Shown here: positions 1 through 9,715 of the stretch, in pieces | Position numbering within the stretch: position 1 is the stretch's first letter | Layout of the letters: every line of letters starts with the position of its first letter | Origin: Desulfosporosinus sp. FKB | GTDB lineage: Bacteria; Bacillota; Desulfitobacteriia; Desulfitobacteriales; Desulfitobacteriaceae | NCBI RefSeq assembly: GCF_002196705.1 | Contig: NZ_NADJ01000040.1 | Span: 124,001 to 188,000 of the forward strand | Direction: 5' to 3' | DNA: 64,000 nt | Made by a program: the position numbers and the translations under genes | Notes under the pieces: generated by a model | Databases searched by the model: none | The model's input: only the letters and a program-made list of their open reading frames with translations | Told to the model about the DNA's origin: nothing

Positions 1-463
1 GGGCTCCAAAACGAGCCATGCTTTCCGGAAACGTAACCATCACCCGCTTTACAACCCTGGCCAGGAGACGATTGGTAATACCCGGTAAAGCGTTTTGCTC
101 ATGAAGCATAGTTGGAACATGAAACAGGGCTGCCGTAAGCACAACAGGCCCGGATACATATCCACCCGTTCCAACAACTAAGTCAGGATGAAATTTACGC
201 AATAATTCCTTGGTCTGCCAAAGAGCTTTTGTACTTTCCCCCATGACCTTAATCGTATCCAAGCTCAGCTTCCGCGGGAGACCTTTACCGGAAATTCCGG
301 CGAACTCTATGCCGGCCTCTGGTACCAAGCGAGCTTCCATTCCCTCTCGAGTTCCTACATAAAGGATCTTAGTTCCGGAATCCCTTGCCAATAATCCCTT
401 AGCAATAGCCAAAGCAGGATAAATATGACCGCCTGTTCCTCCGCCTGTCAGCATTACACGCAC
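1..463 (-). CDS. murG: MurG, UDP-GlcNAc:lipid I N-acetylglucosaminyltransferase (partial, N-terminal part)
   Basis: MurG adds GlcNAc to undecaprenyl-PP-MurNAc-pentapeptide (lipid I) to form lipid II at the inner face of the membrane. About 154 N-terminal codons are present; the rest lies beyond the window edge. Visible marks are the Gly-rich TGGGTGGHIYPALAIA motif near the start, the DLVVGTGGYVSGPV stretch, and the LHEQNALPG motif, all typical of MurG. The GTG start at 463 is preceded about nine bases upstream by GGAAGGGG; an ATG at 454 is the alternative. It follows ftsW by 17 bases, so it should be co-transcribed with the dcw cluster. Confidence 0.95.
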   Translation of the reverse strand, partial: MRVMLTGGGTGGHIYPALAIAKGLLARDSGTKILYVGTREGMEARLVPEAGIEFAGISGKGLPRKLSLDTIKVMGESTKALWQTKELLRKFHPDLVVGTGGYVSGPVVLTAALFHVPTMLHEQNALPGITNRLLARVVKRVMVTFPESMARFGA

Positions 464-480
464 CGATCTATACCCCTTCC

Positions 481-1575
481 TTACCTAATTTCCCGGGAAA
501 TCCGAAGCAAGACTCCGACACCCAGCATTGTAAAAACCAAGGAGGTTCCTCCATAACTGATAAAGGGCAGCGTTATCCCTGTTACAGGCAATACGCCGCT
601 TACAACCCCCATATTGATCATGGCTTGAATGGATATCATAGCCGTTAGACCCACTGCCAACAAACCGGAAAAAACATCTTCTGATCTCATGGCCACGCGA
701 AATCCTCTCCAAGCGAACAGGAAAAACAACATGACTACTAATGTAGCCCCAACGAAACCAAGTTCCTCTCCAATCATAGCAAAAATAAAATCCGTATGAT
801 TCTCAGGCAAATAGAGAAACTTTTGCCGGCTTTGCCCTAATCCCAAACCAAATAGCCCTCCCGGCCCTAAGGCTAACAGGGCCTGAATCGTTTGATATCC
901 GTTGCCGAGAGGATCTGCCCAGGGATCAAGGAAGGCAAAAATCCGCCGCATTCTGTAGGGTGCAGCAGCAATTGCCGCTACGACCAAACCTAATCCACTT
1001 CCGCCCAATCCCAAAATATGTGAAGTTTTTGCTCCAGCAGCAATCAACATAAAAAAGGTTGTCGCTGCAATTACTAAGGTTGTTCCGAGATCCGGCTGGA
1101 GCATAATTAGCCCTGCAATTAACCCCATCAGACCAAGAACGGGCAAAACTCCTCTGCGAAAGGATTGAATCTTATGAGGGTTTAAGGCCAGAAGATGCGC
1201 CATCACTAAAACCATGGAAAGTTTGATTACTTCGGAAGGTTGTATAGATAAAGGACCAAGGCCGATCCAACGATCGGCACCATTTACTCGCCGACCAAGT
1301 CCAGGCACTTTAACTGCCACTAACAGGACAATAGCAATGTATAGGGCTGGTTTCGCGAATCGGCGCAGCATTTGTAAATCAACCCTATAACTCACAAACA
1401 TAGCCAAGAGTCCCAAAGACACCCAAATCGATTCAGCCTTGAGAAAATGATAGGGATCGTCAAACTGAATGTATCCTCGCACTGCGCTCGAGCTATAGAC
1501 CATAATAAAGCCTATCCCCAGTAAGGCAATAATCGCGCCCAACAAAACCAAATCCGGTCGGTGATACCTTCGCAC
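481..1575 (-). CDS. ftsW: FtsW, SEDS-family peptidoglycan glycosyltransferase
   Basis: FtsW is a polytopic SEDS protein that polymerises lipid II at the division septum with a class B PBP. The 364-residue product has about ten hydrophobic segments, the family motif GADRWIGLGPLSIQPSE and the C-terminal signature PFISYGGTSL. The start is GTG, with an AGGGGGA-type ribosome site just upstream. It lies between murD and murG, the normal dcw position in Firmicutes, which favours FtsW over RodA or SpoVE. SpoVE is nearly identical in family and can occupy this position in spore formers, so that assignment is not excluded. Confidence 0.93.
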   Translation of the reverse strand: MRRYHRPDLVLLGAIIALLGIGFIMVYSSSAVRGYIQFDDPYHFLKAESIWVSLGLLAMFVSYRVDLQMLRRFAKPALYIAIVLLVAVKVPGLGRRVNGADRWIGLGPLSIQPSEVIKLSMVLVMAHLLALNPHKIQSFRRGVLPVLGLMGLIAGLIMLQPDLGTTLVIAATTFFMLIAAGAKTSHILGLGGSGLGLVVAAIAAAPYRMRRIFAFLDPWADPLGNGYQTIQALLALGPGGLFGLGLGQSRQKFLYLPENHTDFIFAMIGEELGFVGATLVVMLFFLFAWRGFRVAMRSEDVFSGLLAVGLTAMISIQAMINMGVVSGVLPVTGITLPFISYGGTSLVFTMLGVGVLLRISREIR

Positions 1576-1589
1576 ATAGAGTTCCCCCT

Positions 1590-2960
1590 TTATTGTTCAA
1601 TGGGTTCCCTATAATGCCTACGCACTAACTCCTTAAACAATTCCCCTCTTTCCTCATAACTTTTAAACATATCCCAACTTGTACAAGCAGGAGACAGGAG
1701 AACAACATCACCAGGTCTTGCCTCAGCAATTGCTTTCTCAACACCGTCAGCAAAACTCGAAGCCCGAACAATTCTCTCAACGCCTTCATCGTTTGCCGCC
1801 TGTTCCATCTCATCCGCCGCCATTCCCAACAAAACCAGACTTTTAACCCTCTCTTTAACAAGTTTCATAAAATCATGAAAATCAAGCCCTTTATTTTTGC
1901 CCCCAGCAATTAGGACTAAGGGTTCTTCAAAAGCCAACAAAGCTTTGGCAGCCGCATCCGTGTTGGTTCCCTTGGAATCGTTCACGAAAAGAATATCGTC
2001 AAAGGTCCCGACAATTTCCTCTCTGTGCTCTACCCCCGGAAATTCCGCAAGTCCTTCGGCAATCTCAGTCCAGGAAAGCCCCAAGGCCTTAGCCGCTGCT
2101 GCTGCTGCCATGACATTTTCCAAATTGTGCGCGCCGCGTAATTGCAGCTTCCGACGTGAAATAATGGGAATGATTGTACCGTTTTGCGCGTAAACGATGT
2201 TGTCTTGATGGAGACTAATCCCATTTTCCAGCAATGATGTGGGGCTGAAATAAAGAACCTGGCCCTTTAATGTCGCTCCCAACTTACGAACATAGGGATC
2301 ATCCCAATTTAAAATGGCTAAATCAGTTTCCCTCTGATTCTCAAATATTCGAGCTTTTGCTGCCAAGTAATTTTCTATCGAACCATGTCGATCCAGATGA
2401 TCAGGCGTGAGATTTAATAATATTGCAATATGAACACGAAGTCTATGTATAAACTCTAATTGAAAACTTGATAACTCTGCAACAACGATTCCCTTTTCAT
2501 CCAATCCTTCAACTTGTCCGCTCAGAGCGACTCCGATATTGCCCGCAACGATAGTTGGCCTGCCTGTCCGTTTGGCTAATTCTCCGATTAAGGACGTCGT
2601 TGTCGTTTTGCCATTGGTCCCTGTAACACCAACACTAAGAGCAGGACAATCAAACATCGCCAGTTCAACCTCGCTCCACACCTCTGCCTCCTGACTTAAA
2701 GCGTCTTGAACCAGGGAAAGTTTGGGCGATACTCCCGGCGACAATACCAAAAGATCCGGGTTAATGTCTCGATACTCTGGCACAAAGCCCGTCAGCAAAT
2801 GTTTATCATCGAGATTCAAGCGTTCGACGCCTTCAAGTTGTTCTAAAGGCTTGCCATCAGTCAAGAAAACTTCCGTCCCCAATTTCTGGAGCTTACGCAC
2901 AGCAGCCTGACCGCTAAGGCCTGCCCCGATCACCAAAACACGTTTCTTTATCCAGTTCAC
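1590..2960 (-). CDS. murD: MurD, UDP-MurNAc-L-alanine:D-glutamate ligase
   Basis: MurD is the cytoplasmic Mur ligase that adds D-Glu to UDP-MurNAc-L-Ala. It shows an N-terminal Rossmann start (VLVIGAGLSGQAAV), the ATP-binding GVTGTNGKTTTTSL loop, the central NLTPDHLDRHGS region and the C-terminal NDSKGTNTDAA motif, at about 456 residues, normal for the family. The open frame extends to a TTG at 2981. I prefer the GTG at 2960 because GGAGG lies eight bases upstream of it and no better site serves the longer form. It sits between mraY and ftsW, separated from mraY by a repeat-bearing spacer. Confidence 0.95.
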   Translation of the reverse strand: MNWIKKRVLVIGAGLSGQAAVRKLQKLGTEVFLTDGKPLEQLEGVERLNLDDKHLLTGFVPEYRDINPDLLVLSPGVSPKLSLVQDALSQEAEVWSEVELAMFDCPALSVGVTGTNGKTTTTSLIGELAKRTGRPTIVAGNIGVALSGQVEGLDEKGIVVAELSSFQLEFIHRLRVHIAILLNLTPDHLDRHGSIENYLAAKARIFENQRETDLAILNWDDPYVRKLGATLKGQVLYFSPTSLLENGISLHQDNIVYAQNGTIIPIISRRKLQLRGAHNLENVMAAAAAAKALGLSWTEIAEGLAEFPGVEHREEIVGTFDDILFVNDSKGTNTDAAAKALLAFEEPLVLIAGGKNKGLDFHDFMKLVKERVKSLVLLGMAADEMEQAANDEGVERIVRASSFADGVEKAIAEARPGDVVLLSPACTSWDMFKSYEERGELFKELVRRHYREPIEQ

Positions 2961-2998
2961 TTTAGTATCCTCCATTATCAAATTATGTTACGTATGTT

Positions 2999-3085
2999 AC
3001 GGGGACGGTCCTTTTAACACATTTTTATGTGTGTTACCGGTGTGTTACCGGGAGGGTCCTTTTAACGTGTTAAAAGGACCCTCCC
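2999..3085. repeat. GGACGGTCC-type REP-like repeat with a 17-bp perfect hairpin
   Basis: The spacer between murD and mraY holds two near-direct copies of a unit, one at 2999-3018 (GGGGACGGTCCTTTTAAC core) and one at 3050-3066 (GGGAGGGTCCTTTTAAC). The second is followed by its exact inverse at 3069-3085, giving a 17-bp perfect stem with a two-base centre. A related GGGACGGTCC unit occurs at 31704. Such REP-like palindromes are common in clostridial genomes and are often mobilised by Y1 (RAYT) transposases; that link is inference, and no transposase gene is seen here. The hairpin may also affect mRNA between mraY and murD. Confidence 0.7.
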
Positions 3086-3102
3086 CCCGACACGCCCGGC
3101 TT

Positions 3103-4104
3103 TTAGCTTAGGGTTGGCATGTAGGCAACAATTCCCAGAATCGTACATGCTAAAGCCACCGCCCAGAAAACTAGAACCACCTTCCACTCGCTCCAACCTC
3201 CAAGTTCAAAGTGATGGTGGAGAGGGCTCATGCGAAAAACCCTTTTCCCGGTAGTCTGAAAGGAAGCAACTTGAATAATAACTGAGAGTGCTTCCACGGC
3301 ATATAACCCACCAACTATAATAAAAACAAATTCGCTTTTAGTAAGAACTGCCAGGCAAGCTAAAGCCCCGCCCAAAGCAAGAGATCCGGTATCGCCCATA
3401 AACACGCGGGCAGGGTGAGCATTAAAGCGCAAAAATCCTAAACACCCGCCGGCCAAAGCAGCGGCGAAAACGGCCATATCCGTCTCATGAGCTAAAACCG
3501 CCACTCCCTGAATAGCTGCCATCAGGGCGATCACAATATAGCCCATTCCGGCAATCATTGTACTTCCGGCAGCTAAACCGTCCAAACCATCGGTAAGATT
3601 TACAGCGTTGGTCATAACCACAATGACTAGTGAAATTACAATATAGTAAAACCAACTCAATTCAAGATGCACTGAGGTAAAAGGAATGGAGACATCAGTC
3701 CCTCTGCCTAACCAATGAACCGATATCCACATAAGCACAAAGGCCAAGGCAAACTGGCCAATAAGTTTTTGATAGGCGCGAAGCCCCAAAGAACGATGCA
3801 TAACGACCTTAATGAAATCATCAATAAACCCGATGAGTCCAAAACCCAGCGTGGTTCCGACAAGAGTCACCATTTCCAGGGAGGTAGGTTGTTCTGCACA
3901 AAACAGCGAACTGGCAATAATCCCCACGAGAAAAATTATGCCTCCCATAGTCGGTGTCCCGGTCTTTTGCAGATGTCGTTTGGGACCATCATCCCGTATC
4001 GTTTGACCGAACTTTAGTATTCTTAAAATAGGGATTAAAAAAGGGCCTAAAACTAATGTGATTATTAGGGCTAACCCTCCAGCCATGACCAAACGCTCAG
4101 ACAT
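3103..4104 (-). CDS. mraY: MraY, phospho-MurNAc-pentapeptide translocase
   Basis: MraY transfers phospho-MurNAc-pentapeptide to undecaprenyl phosphate, making lipid I in the membrane. The 333-residue protein is polytopic and shows the [12 protein letters not shown] motif near residue 47, the Asp-rich [12 protein letters not shown] motif that binds Mg2+, and the MSPLHHHFE motif near the C-terminus. The ATG is preceded by AAGGATGGA. Its start lies three bases downstream of the murF stop, so the two genes are translationally tight. Length and motifs are normal for the family. Confidence 0.96.
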   Translation of the reverse strand: MSERLVMAGGLALIITLVLGPFLIPILRILKFGQTIRDDGPKRHLQKTGTPTMGGIIFLVGIIASSLFCAEQPTSLEMVTLVGTTLGFGLIGFIDDFIKVVMHRSLGLRAYQKLIGQFALAFVLMWISVHWLGRGTDVSIPFTSVHLELSWFYYIVISLVIVVMTNAVNLTDGLDGLAAGSTMIAGMGYIVIALMAAIQGVAVLAHETDMAVFAAALAGGCLGFLRFNAHPARVFMGDTGSLALGGALACLAVLTKSEFVFIIVGGLYAVEALSVIIQVASFQTTGKRVFRMSPLHHHFELGGWSEWKVVLVFWAVALACTILGIVAYMPTLS

Positions 4105-4107
4105 GCG

Positions 4108-5541
4108 CTATTCCATCCTTTTCTCTGATCTTTCGAGTTGTGAGGTGATCTCTTCCATTCTCATTCCCCGCGAACCCTTTATGAGCACCCAGGTTCCGGG
4201 ACCGCAATCTGTCAGAAGATCGCGGGCTATGCTGACAGCCTCTTCACGAGTTTCCAACATATATATCTGATTTGTAGGGTATCCGGCCATTCGCGCTCCA
4301 TAAGCTATATCCTGAGCCAATTTCCCCACCGTAATCAAAGCACCGATTCCAAGTTCGGCAACAGTTTGGCCAACCTCACGGTGTCCGGATACTGCAGAGG
4401 AACCCAACTCGTACATTTCCCCCAAAATGGCAATAGTTTTATTTCCCATTGCCCTTTCCCTAAGAATTCTCAAAGAAGCTTGCATGGAGACAGGATTGGC
4501 ATTATAGACATCACTAATCAGCGTCGTTTCAGAAATTCCGGGCCGCAGCTCTAAGCGCATTTTGGACAGTTCCAGTTCGCGCAAACCTTTGCACCCTTCA
4601 GCTAAAGAAACATTAAAAACTGTCCCGACGGCAAGGGCTGCCAGAGCATCCAAAACATTATGCCTGCCCGGCAAGGGCAGAAATGCATCTTCATTCTGCT
4701 CGCGGTAATTCACTTGAAATTCCGTCCCCAGAGCTCCCTTGGGAGCAAGCTGTGAACCTCGGATATCGGAAGAGATTAATCCCTCACTAAGACCATAGAA
4801 TAATTTCACATGGGAGTCGGAACTTGCCTTCCGAACAGATTGTTCATCTTCAGCATTCAAAATGGCAGCACCTTCAAGGGGAAGAGCGTCAATAAGTTCC
4901 CACTTCGCTTGCGCAATCCGTTCCTGAGTCAAAAGCAATTCCAAATGAGTTGTGCCGATATTCGTAATCACTCCGACGTCAGGCTTCCCGATGTCACACA
5001 AGGCCTTAATTTCACCCAGTCCCCGCATCCCCATTTCTAAAATTAAGATCTCCGTCTCCGGAGGAGTATTTAGAATCGTTAAAGGAAGGCCTAACTCATT
5101 GTTATGATTCTCTTTACTGCGATAGACATGAAAACGCTGAGCAAGAACTGCGGCAATCATATCTTTAGTTGTGGTTTTCCCATTGCTTCCCGTGACCGCA
5201 ACAACCTTCGCTCCAAGTTCGATGCGCCAAAAACGGGCCAGCTCTTGAAGAGCTTCCTGCCCGGAATTAACCAAAAGGAGCGCTTTCCCCTCAGGGGCCC
5301 GTGGGATCTGTCCTCGGTTTTTAAAGTATCCCTCTTCCGCAATAACCAAAGCTGCCCCTTTTTCCCAAGCAGCATTAATATACTCATGTCCGTCGACTCG
5401 TTCGCCGGGAAGAGCAAAGAACATCTCTCCGCCCCGTGCCAGACGACTATCAAGGATACATCCTCTCACTTCAATCTTCGGATCTCCGTATAAAGACCCG
5501 TTGGTGATCTGAGCTGTTTTCTCAGCCGTCCATTTAAGCAT
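4108..5541 (-). CDS. murF: MurF, UDP-MurNAc-tripeptide:D-Ala-D-Ala ligase
   Basis: MurF adds the D-Ala-D-Ala dipeptide to UDP-MurNAc-tripeptide in the cytoplasm. The 477-residue product has the Mur-ligase ATP loop AVTGSNGKTTTKDMI near residue 115, a central ligase domain with TNIGTTHLELL, and a C-terminal domain with VYNANPVSM. The N-terminal GGEMFFALPGERVDGHEYI stretch is the MurF substrate-binding domain. It overlaps the end of murE by eight bases, indicating coupled translation in the dcw operon. Confidence 0.96.
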   Translation of the reverse strand: MLKWTAEKTAQITNGSLYGDPKIEVRGCILDSRLARGGEMFFALPGERVDGHEYINAAWEKGAALVIAEEGYFKNRGQIPRAPEGKALLLVNSGQEALQELARFWRIELGAKVVAVTGSNGKTTTKDMIAAVLAQRFHVYRSKENHNNELGLPLTILNTPPETEILILEMGMRGLGEIKALCDIGKPDVGVITNIGTTHLELLLTQERIAQAKWELIDALPLEGAAILNAEDEQSVRKASSDSHVKLFYGLSEGLISSDIRGSQLAPKGALGTEFQVNYREQNEDAFLPLPGRHNVLDALAALAVGTVFNVSLAEGCKGLRELELSKMRLELRPGISETTLISDVYNANPVSMQASLRILRERAMGNKTIAILGEMYELGSSAVSGHREVGQTVAELGIGALITVGKLAQDIAYGARMAGYPTNQIYMLETREEAVSIARDLLTDCGPGTWVLIKGSRGMRMEEITSQLERSEKRME

Positions 5542-7003
5542 ATCCCAGCCTCCTTAAGGATTCCCGGGCAACTTCACGATCGTCAAAGGGATGAACCTCT
5601 GTTCCAAAAATTTGATAGGTTTCATGACCCTTGCCGGCGATTAAAACCGTATCTCCCGGTTTTGCCATATGGCATGCTTTTTCAATGGCTTCTCTGCGAT
5701 CAGGCAATGCCAGGTAATCTATAGTTGAGAGGCCCTGAAGTATTTCTTGAATAATCAGCTGCGGATCTTCAGTTCGAGGATTATCCGACGTCACAATCAA
5801 GAAATCACTCCCTTGGGAGGCAACCTTCCCCATTAGAGGCCGTTTTCCCCGGTCTCGGTCTCCTCCGCAGCCGAAGACCGTAATCAGCTTTCCTTGAGTA
5901 AAATCCCGAGCTGTACGAACAACATTTTCCAAGCCGTCAGGTGTATGGGCATAATCAACAATCACCTGAAAAGGCTGCCCACAGCGAACGCTTTCAAAAC
6001 GCCCCGGAACGCCGGGGATTTCTGCCAGAGCCTCAGCCACGTCTTTAGGATCATAGCCACGCTCCACTCCCCAGGCAAAAGCCGCAAGGGCGTTATAGAC
6101 GCTGAAAAAACCCGGTGTAGCGTAGGTGATGTCCTGAATCTTCTCCTTAAAACAAACCTGAAAACGCACGCCGTCAGCAGTAACTCGCACCTTCCCTGCC
6201 CGAAAATCTGCCTCCTGATTATTAATTCCATAAGTTACCACTGGAGCGCTCGATACCTTAACTAATTTCAAAAATGCCGGATCATCTCCATTAAGGATAC
6301 TAAATTTCGGTTGTTTTTCACCCCTAAGATTGACAAACAGTTTAGATTTGGCATTTAGATATTCTTCCATAGTTTTATGATAGTCCAAGTGATCTTGTGT
6401 TAAATTAGTAAAAATACCCACATCAAATTCACAGCCGGCTACCCGTCCTAAATCCAAGGCGTGGGAAGAAACTTCCATGACGGCCACACTTACCCCTTCA
6501 GAGACCATTTCTCCTAAGAGCTGCTGAACCTCTATAGCTTCCGGTGTGGTTCTTTCCCCCGGAATTTCCCGCCCGCCGATACGAGCACCCAAGGTGCCTA
6601 TAATACCGACTTTTTGCCTCTGATGCGAGGCGATTTTTTCGATGAGATACGTTATCGTTGTCTTTCCGTTGGTTCCCGTCACACCGATCAATTCTAAACG
6701 CTCACTGGGACGACCATAAATGACGGCTGCAATTGGTCCCATAGTTTGACGAACACTCGCGACTTTTACCTGCGGAACTTCGAGGGGCAAAAAGCGTTCA
6801 ACAAGCAAGGCTGCTGCTCCCGATTCAACAGCAGCTGCAGCAAAATCATGTCCATCCACTTTAAAGCCGGGAACACAGGCATAAAGGTCTCCTTCTTTCA
6901 CGCGGCGGGAATCCATGGCTATTCCTTTAATTAAAACTTCAATATCCCCCGATGAATCCTGAACTTCAACGTCACTCATTATTTCAGACAGTGATTTTGC
7001 CAT
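5534..7003 (-). CDS. murE: MurE, UDP-MurNAc-L-Ala-D-Glu:meso-DAP ligase
   Basis: MurE adds the third residue of the peptidoglycan stem. It has the GVTGTNGKTTITYL ATP loop, TNLTQDHLDYH in the central domain and a DNPR motif (in TSDNPRTEDP, near residue 400). DNPR is the known signature of enzymes that add meso-diaminopimelate; lysine-adding enzymes differ there. The cell wall is therefore predicted to be DAP-type. The open frame allows an ATG at 7012, but GAGG lies only one base before it; the ATG at 7003 has GAGG about ten bases upstream and starts MAKSLSEIM, so I prefer it. Confidence 0.95.
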   Translation of the reverse strand: MAKSLSEIMSDVEVQDSSGDIEVLIKGIAMDSRRVKEGDLYACVPGFKVDGHDFAAAAVESGAAALLVERFLPLEVPQVKVASVRQTMGPIAAVIYGRPSERLELIGVTGTNGKTTITYLIEKIASHQRQKVGIIGTLGARIGGREIPGERTTPEAIEVQQLLGEMVSEGVSVAVMEVSSHALDLGRVAGCEFDVGIFTNLTQDHLDYHKTMEEYLNAKSKLFVNLRGEKQPKFSILNGDDPAFLKLVKVSSAPVVTYGINNQEADFRAGKVRVTADGVRFQVCFKEKIQDITYATPGFFSVYNALAAFAWGVERGYDPKDVAEALAEIPGVPGRFESVRCGQPFQVIVDYAHTPDGLENVVRTARDFTQGKLITVFGCGGDRDRGKRPLMGKVASQGSDFLIVTSDNPRTEDPQLIIQEILQGLSTIDYLALPDRREAIEKACHMAKPGDTVLIAGKGHETYQIFGTEVHPFDDREVARESLRRLGYA

Positions 7004-7086
7004 CGCTGGCATACCTCATCATCCCTTCATACGCTTTTTTTAATTAGTATAGACAATTAATACCAACAGCAGACCTGACTTTTTCA

Positions 7087-9141
7087 TTATTGTCCCAAAG
7101 GGCTCGCCGAAATAGGGATACGCCCTGCCAAACTATTAATCGCTTCGACGTCTTCATCGTCATCCTCCCACCAATGAGCAAGTGTGGGCGCAGCTGCGTC
7201 CTTGCCAAGATAGAGAAGTACATTTGATCCCTCCTCAACTTGGGAATCTCCATGAGGAATCTGATCAAGAACCGTCTCACCCTGACCCTCTATTTGAACT
7301 TTAAAACCAGCTCCATTTAACGCTTTTTCAGCCTCAGCTACGGTCATTCCCAAGACAGAAGGAACCGTTGCGGCTTTCTTCAGCGGCGGAAACTCCAAAC
7401 CGGGCATCGGTTTTCCTGGTGTCAAAGGCGCTTGGGAGTCCGGTTTTACTCCTAAATATTTCAAAGAGTCAAGCATAACACTTTGAACCACCGGCGCAGC
7501 AACAGCACCTCCAAAAAAGGGCACTCCATCAATTACCGCCAGGATAGCCAAGCGTGGCTTATCTGCCGGAGCAAAGCCCACAAAGGACGCAATGTATTCT
7601 CCTTGAATATAGGCTCCATTGACGACTTTTTGAGCCGTTCCTGTCTTTCCCGCCACCCGGTATCCGGGAAGAAAAGACCGTCGTCCCGTCCCATTCGTAA
7701 CAACAGACTCCAGAATTTCCCGTTCCAATTTGGAAGTATCTTCACTGATGACGCGGCGGACCTCTTCCTTCTTGAAAGGAGTAACGACTCGTCCGCTTGG
7801 TCCGACAATATCTTTCACCAACTGTGGCTTCAATAGCGTTCCGCCGTTGGCCACAGCAGAAACTCCCGTCAAAAGCTGAATAGGCGTGACATTATTCGTC
7901 TGCCCTATGGACATGGTTGCCAAATCTAAAGCTGTCGCTTTTTTCTTATTTGCTAAAATGCCCCGAGCCTCTCCGGACATCTCAATTCCTGTTTTTTGTC
8001 CAAATCCGAATTCGCGCAAGTATTTATAAAACGTGTCCATTCCCAAGCGCTGTCCCATTTCGATAAAACCGGGATTGCAGGAATTCTCCGCGACCTGCAC
8101 AAACGTTTGATCACCATGCCCTCCAGCTTTCCAGCAGCGCACGTTCTTACCTAAAACCGTATAAGCACCCTTGTCAAAAAAATGTTCCGTTGGTTTAATT
8201 TTCTTTTCCTGTAAGGCTGCAGCCAAGGTAATGATCTTAAAAGTTGATCCCGGTTCATAACCATTTTGAACGGCGATATTTCTCCTCGCGCTGGGATCAG
8301 CATCCTGATAATGATTGGGGTCAAATCCAGGAGCGGAAGCTAAAGCAAGCAATTCTCCGGTATTAGGATCCATTACTAAAATCGAGGCACTTTTCGGAGA
8401 TTGTCCGTTCATATTAGTACCTTGACCGGCCATTAATTTCTTCAATTCCCGTTCGGCAAAAGCCTGGATATTGGCGTCAATAGTTAAACGCACTGTATCC
8501 CCCTGCTTAGGCGCCAAATACTGATGCTCAGCTTGGGGCAGCGGGATGCCATTGGCTCCGAATTCCTGGAGTATACTCCCCGGAACCCCTTTCAGCTCCG
8601 AATCCCTGGTTAACTCTATTCCTTCAAGCCCCTGATTGTCAATCCCAGCAAATCCGATAATATGACAAGCTAAGGTTCCTTGGGGATAATACCGTTGACT
8701 GTCCTCAGTAGTCCCTATTCCTGGGAGCGCTAGCGCTCTAATTTGGGCCGCAACTTCAGGCTTAACCTGCTTTTGGATATATTCTAAAGCTGAACGCTTA
8801 GTAATTCGCGTTTCTATCTCTGCTTCAGATTTTCCCAAGAGTTTAGACAAAGTTAGGGCTGTTTCCTTTGCTTTGCCTGACTGTCTCACCTCGGCAGGAA
8901 TTGCGTAAACCGTCTCACTGCTGATGCTCATGGCTAAAACATTTCCATTCCGGTCCTCAATATTTCCTCGTTTTGGAGCTACCGGAACCCCCCGATAATG
9001 TGAATCATCAGCTTTCTTACGCAAATCAGCCCCTTGACTTAGCTGTACAAAACCCAAACGAATGATTAGGACAACTAAAAAGGCACAGACACAGAAAAAA
9101 AGAAAAGCGATTCGTTTACGCATGACAACTAAAGGACTCAC
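7087..9141 (-). CDS. Class B penicillin-binding protein with PASTA domain (FtsI/SpoVD type)
   Basis: This is a septal transpeptidase that cross-links peptidoglycan outside the membrane. The 684-residue protein has one N-terminal membrane anchor (about residues 10-33), a dimerisation domain beginning RGNIEDRNGNVLA, a transpeptidase domain with the catalytic STFK tetrad near 299-302, SCN near 354-356 and KTGT near 499-502, and a single C-terminal PASTA domain (about 600-655). One PASTA domain resembles SpoVD more than the two-PASTA PBP2B of Bacillus. No second septal PBP is next to it, so it may serve vegetative division, sporulation or both. The GTG start has GAGG five bases upstream; an ATG at 9123 is possible. 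Confidence 0.92.
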   Translation of the reverse strand: MSPLVVMRKRIAFLFFCVCAFLVVLIIRLGFVQLSQGADLRKKADDSHYRGVPVAPKRGNIEDRNGNVLAMSISSETVYAIPAEVRQSGKAKETALTLSKLLGKSEAEIETRITKRSALEYIQKQVKPEVAAQIRALALPGIGTTEDSQRYYPQGTLACHIIGFAGIDNQGLEGIELTRDSELKGVPGSILQEFGANGIPLPQAEHQYLAPKQGDTVRLTIDANIQAFAERELKKLMAGQGTNMNGQSPKSASILVMDPNTGELLALASAPGFDPNHYQDADPSARRNIAVQNGYEPGSTFKIITLAAALQEKKIKPTEHFFDKGAYTVLGKNVRCWKAGGHGDQTFVQVAENSCNPGFIEMGQRLGMDTFYKYLREFGFGQKTGIEMSGEARGILANKKKATALDLATMSIGQTNNVTPIQLLTGVSAVANGGTLLKPQLVKDIVGPSGRVVTPFKKEEVRRVISEDTSKLEREILESVVTNGTGRRSFLPGYRVAGKTGTAQKVVNGAYIQGEYIASFVGFAPADKPRLAILAVIDGVPFFGGAVAAPVVQSVMLDSLKYLGVKPDSQAPLTPGKPMPGLEFPPLKKAATVPSVLGMTVAEAEKALNGAGFKVQIEGQGETVLDQIPHGDSQVEEGSNVLLYLGKDAAAPTLAHWWEDDDEDVEAINSLAGRIPISASPLGQ

Positions 9142-9196
9142 GTGTCCTCACCCCTACCTTTCCGGGGATTCCTGCGTACCCAAAGCGCCCTTCTTC

Positions 9197-9685
9197 TTAA
9201 CGTTGTGTAGAAGCAAAGAAACTCGTAAATAGCTTTGAAAATTGATGCAGTGGTGTTGGTTTAGCCTCAGCAGTTTGTGTGTTGGTAGCTTTGGGCGGCG
9301 TATTCCCCGTTTGATTTTTGACTGCAGAAATAGTACCTGCCATATACACTGTTCCCGCTGGCTTTTCCATGCCCATAGACAGCGCAACGCTTTCAATCCG
9401 ACTCACCGAACGCAATTTATCAGCCTCTAACTGGAGAAGATCTTTCTGCTCCTTAAGCGTAGAAATATCCTTCTGTAAAGATCTGATTTGTGCGCCTTTA
9501 ACAACCGTCAGTTGAATCGTTTCTGCTCCGACAGCTCCAGTCAATCCAACTACGAAGGCCAGCATCAAAATACTTCTCCCATGATGAGACGACCTTTTTC
9601 TCTTTTTTACAATTCGTTGGCTTTGTCCGTCAGATCTTAAGTCTATCGGCTCTTGATACATTATCTTTTCCTGCGCCACTACCAA
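9197..9685 (-). CDS. ftsL: FtsL-like cell-division protein
   Basis: FtsL proteins are small bitopic membrane proteins of the divisome that bridge FtsB/DivIC and the septal synthase. The 162-residue product has a basic cytoplasmic N-terminus (KKRKRSSHHGR), one membrane segment (about residues 38-60), then a Leu-rich coiled coil (QIRSLQKDISTLKEQKDLLQ) and the short RIESVALSMGMEKP motif common in FtsL. Sequence identity in this family is low, so position between rsmH and the PBP gene carries weight. The start is TTG, with GGAGGAGG about seven bases upstream. The C-terminal tail is polar and probably unstructured. Confidence 0.85.
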   Translation of the reverse strand: MVVAQEKIMYQEPIDLRSDGQSQRIVKKRKRSSHHGRSILMLAFVVGLTGAVGAETIQLTVVKGAQIRSLQKDISTLKEQKDLLQLEADKLRSVSRIESVALSMGMEKPAGTVYMAGTISAVKNQTGNTPPKATNTQTAEAKPTPLHQFSKLFTSFFASTQR

Positions 9686-9715
9686 GGGTATTCCTCCTCC
9701 TTTTGCTTTAGACCC

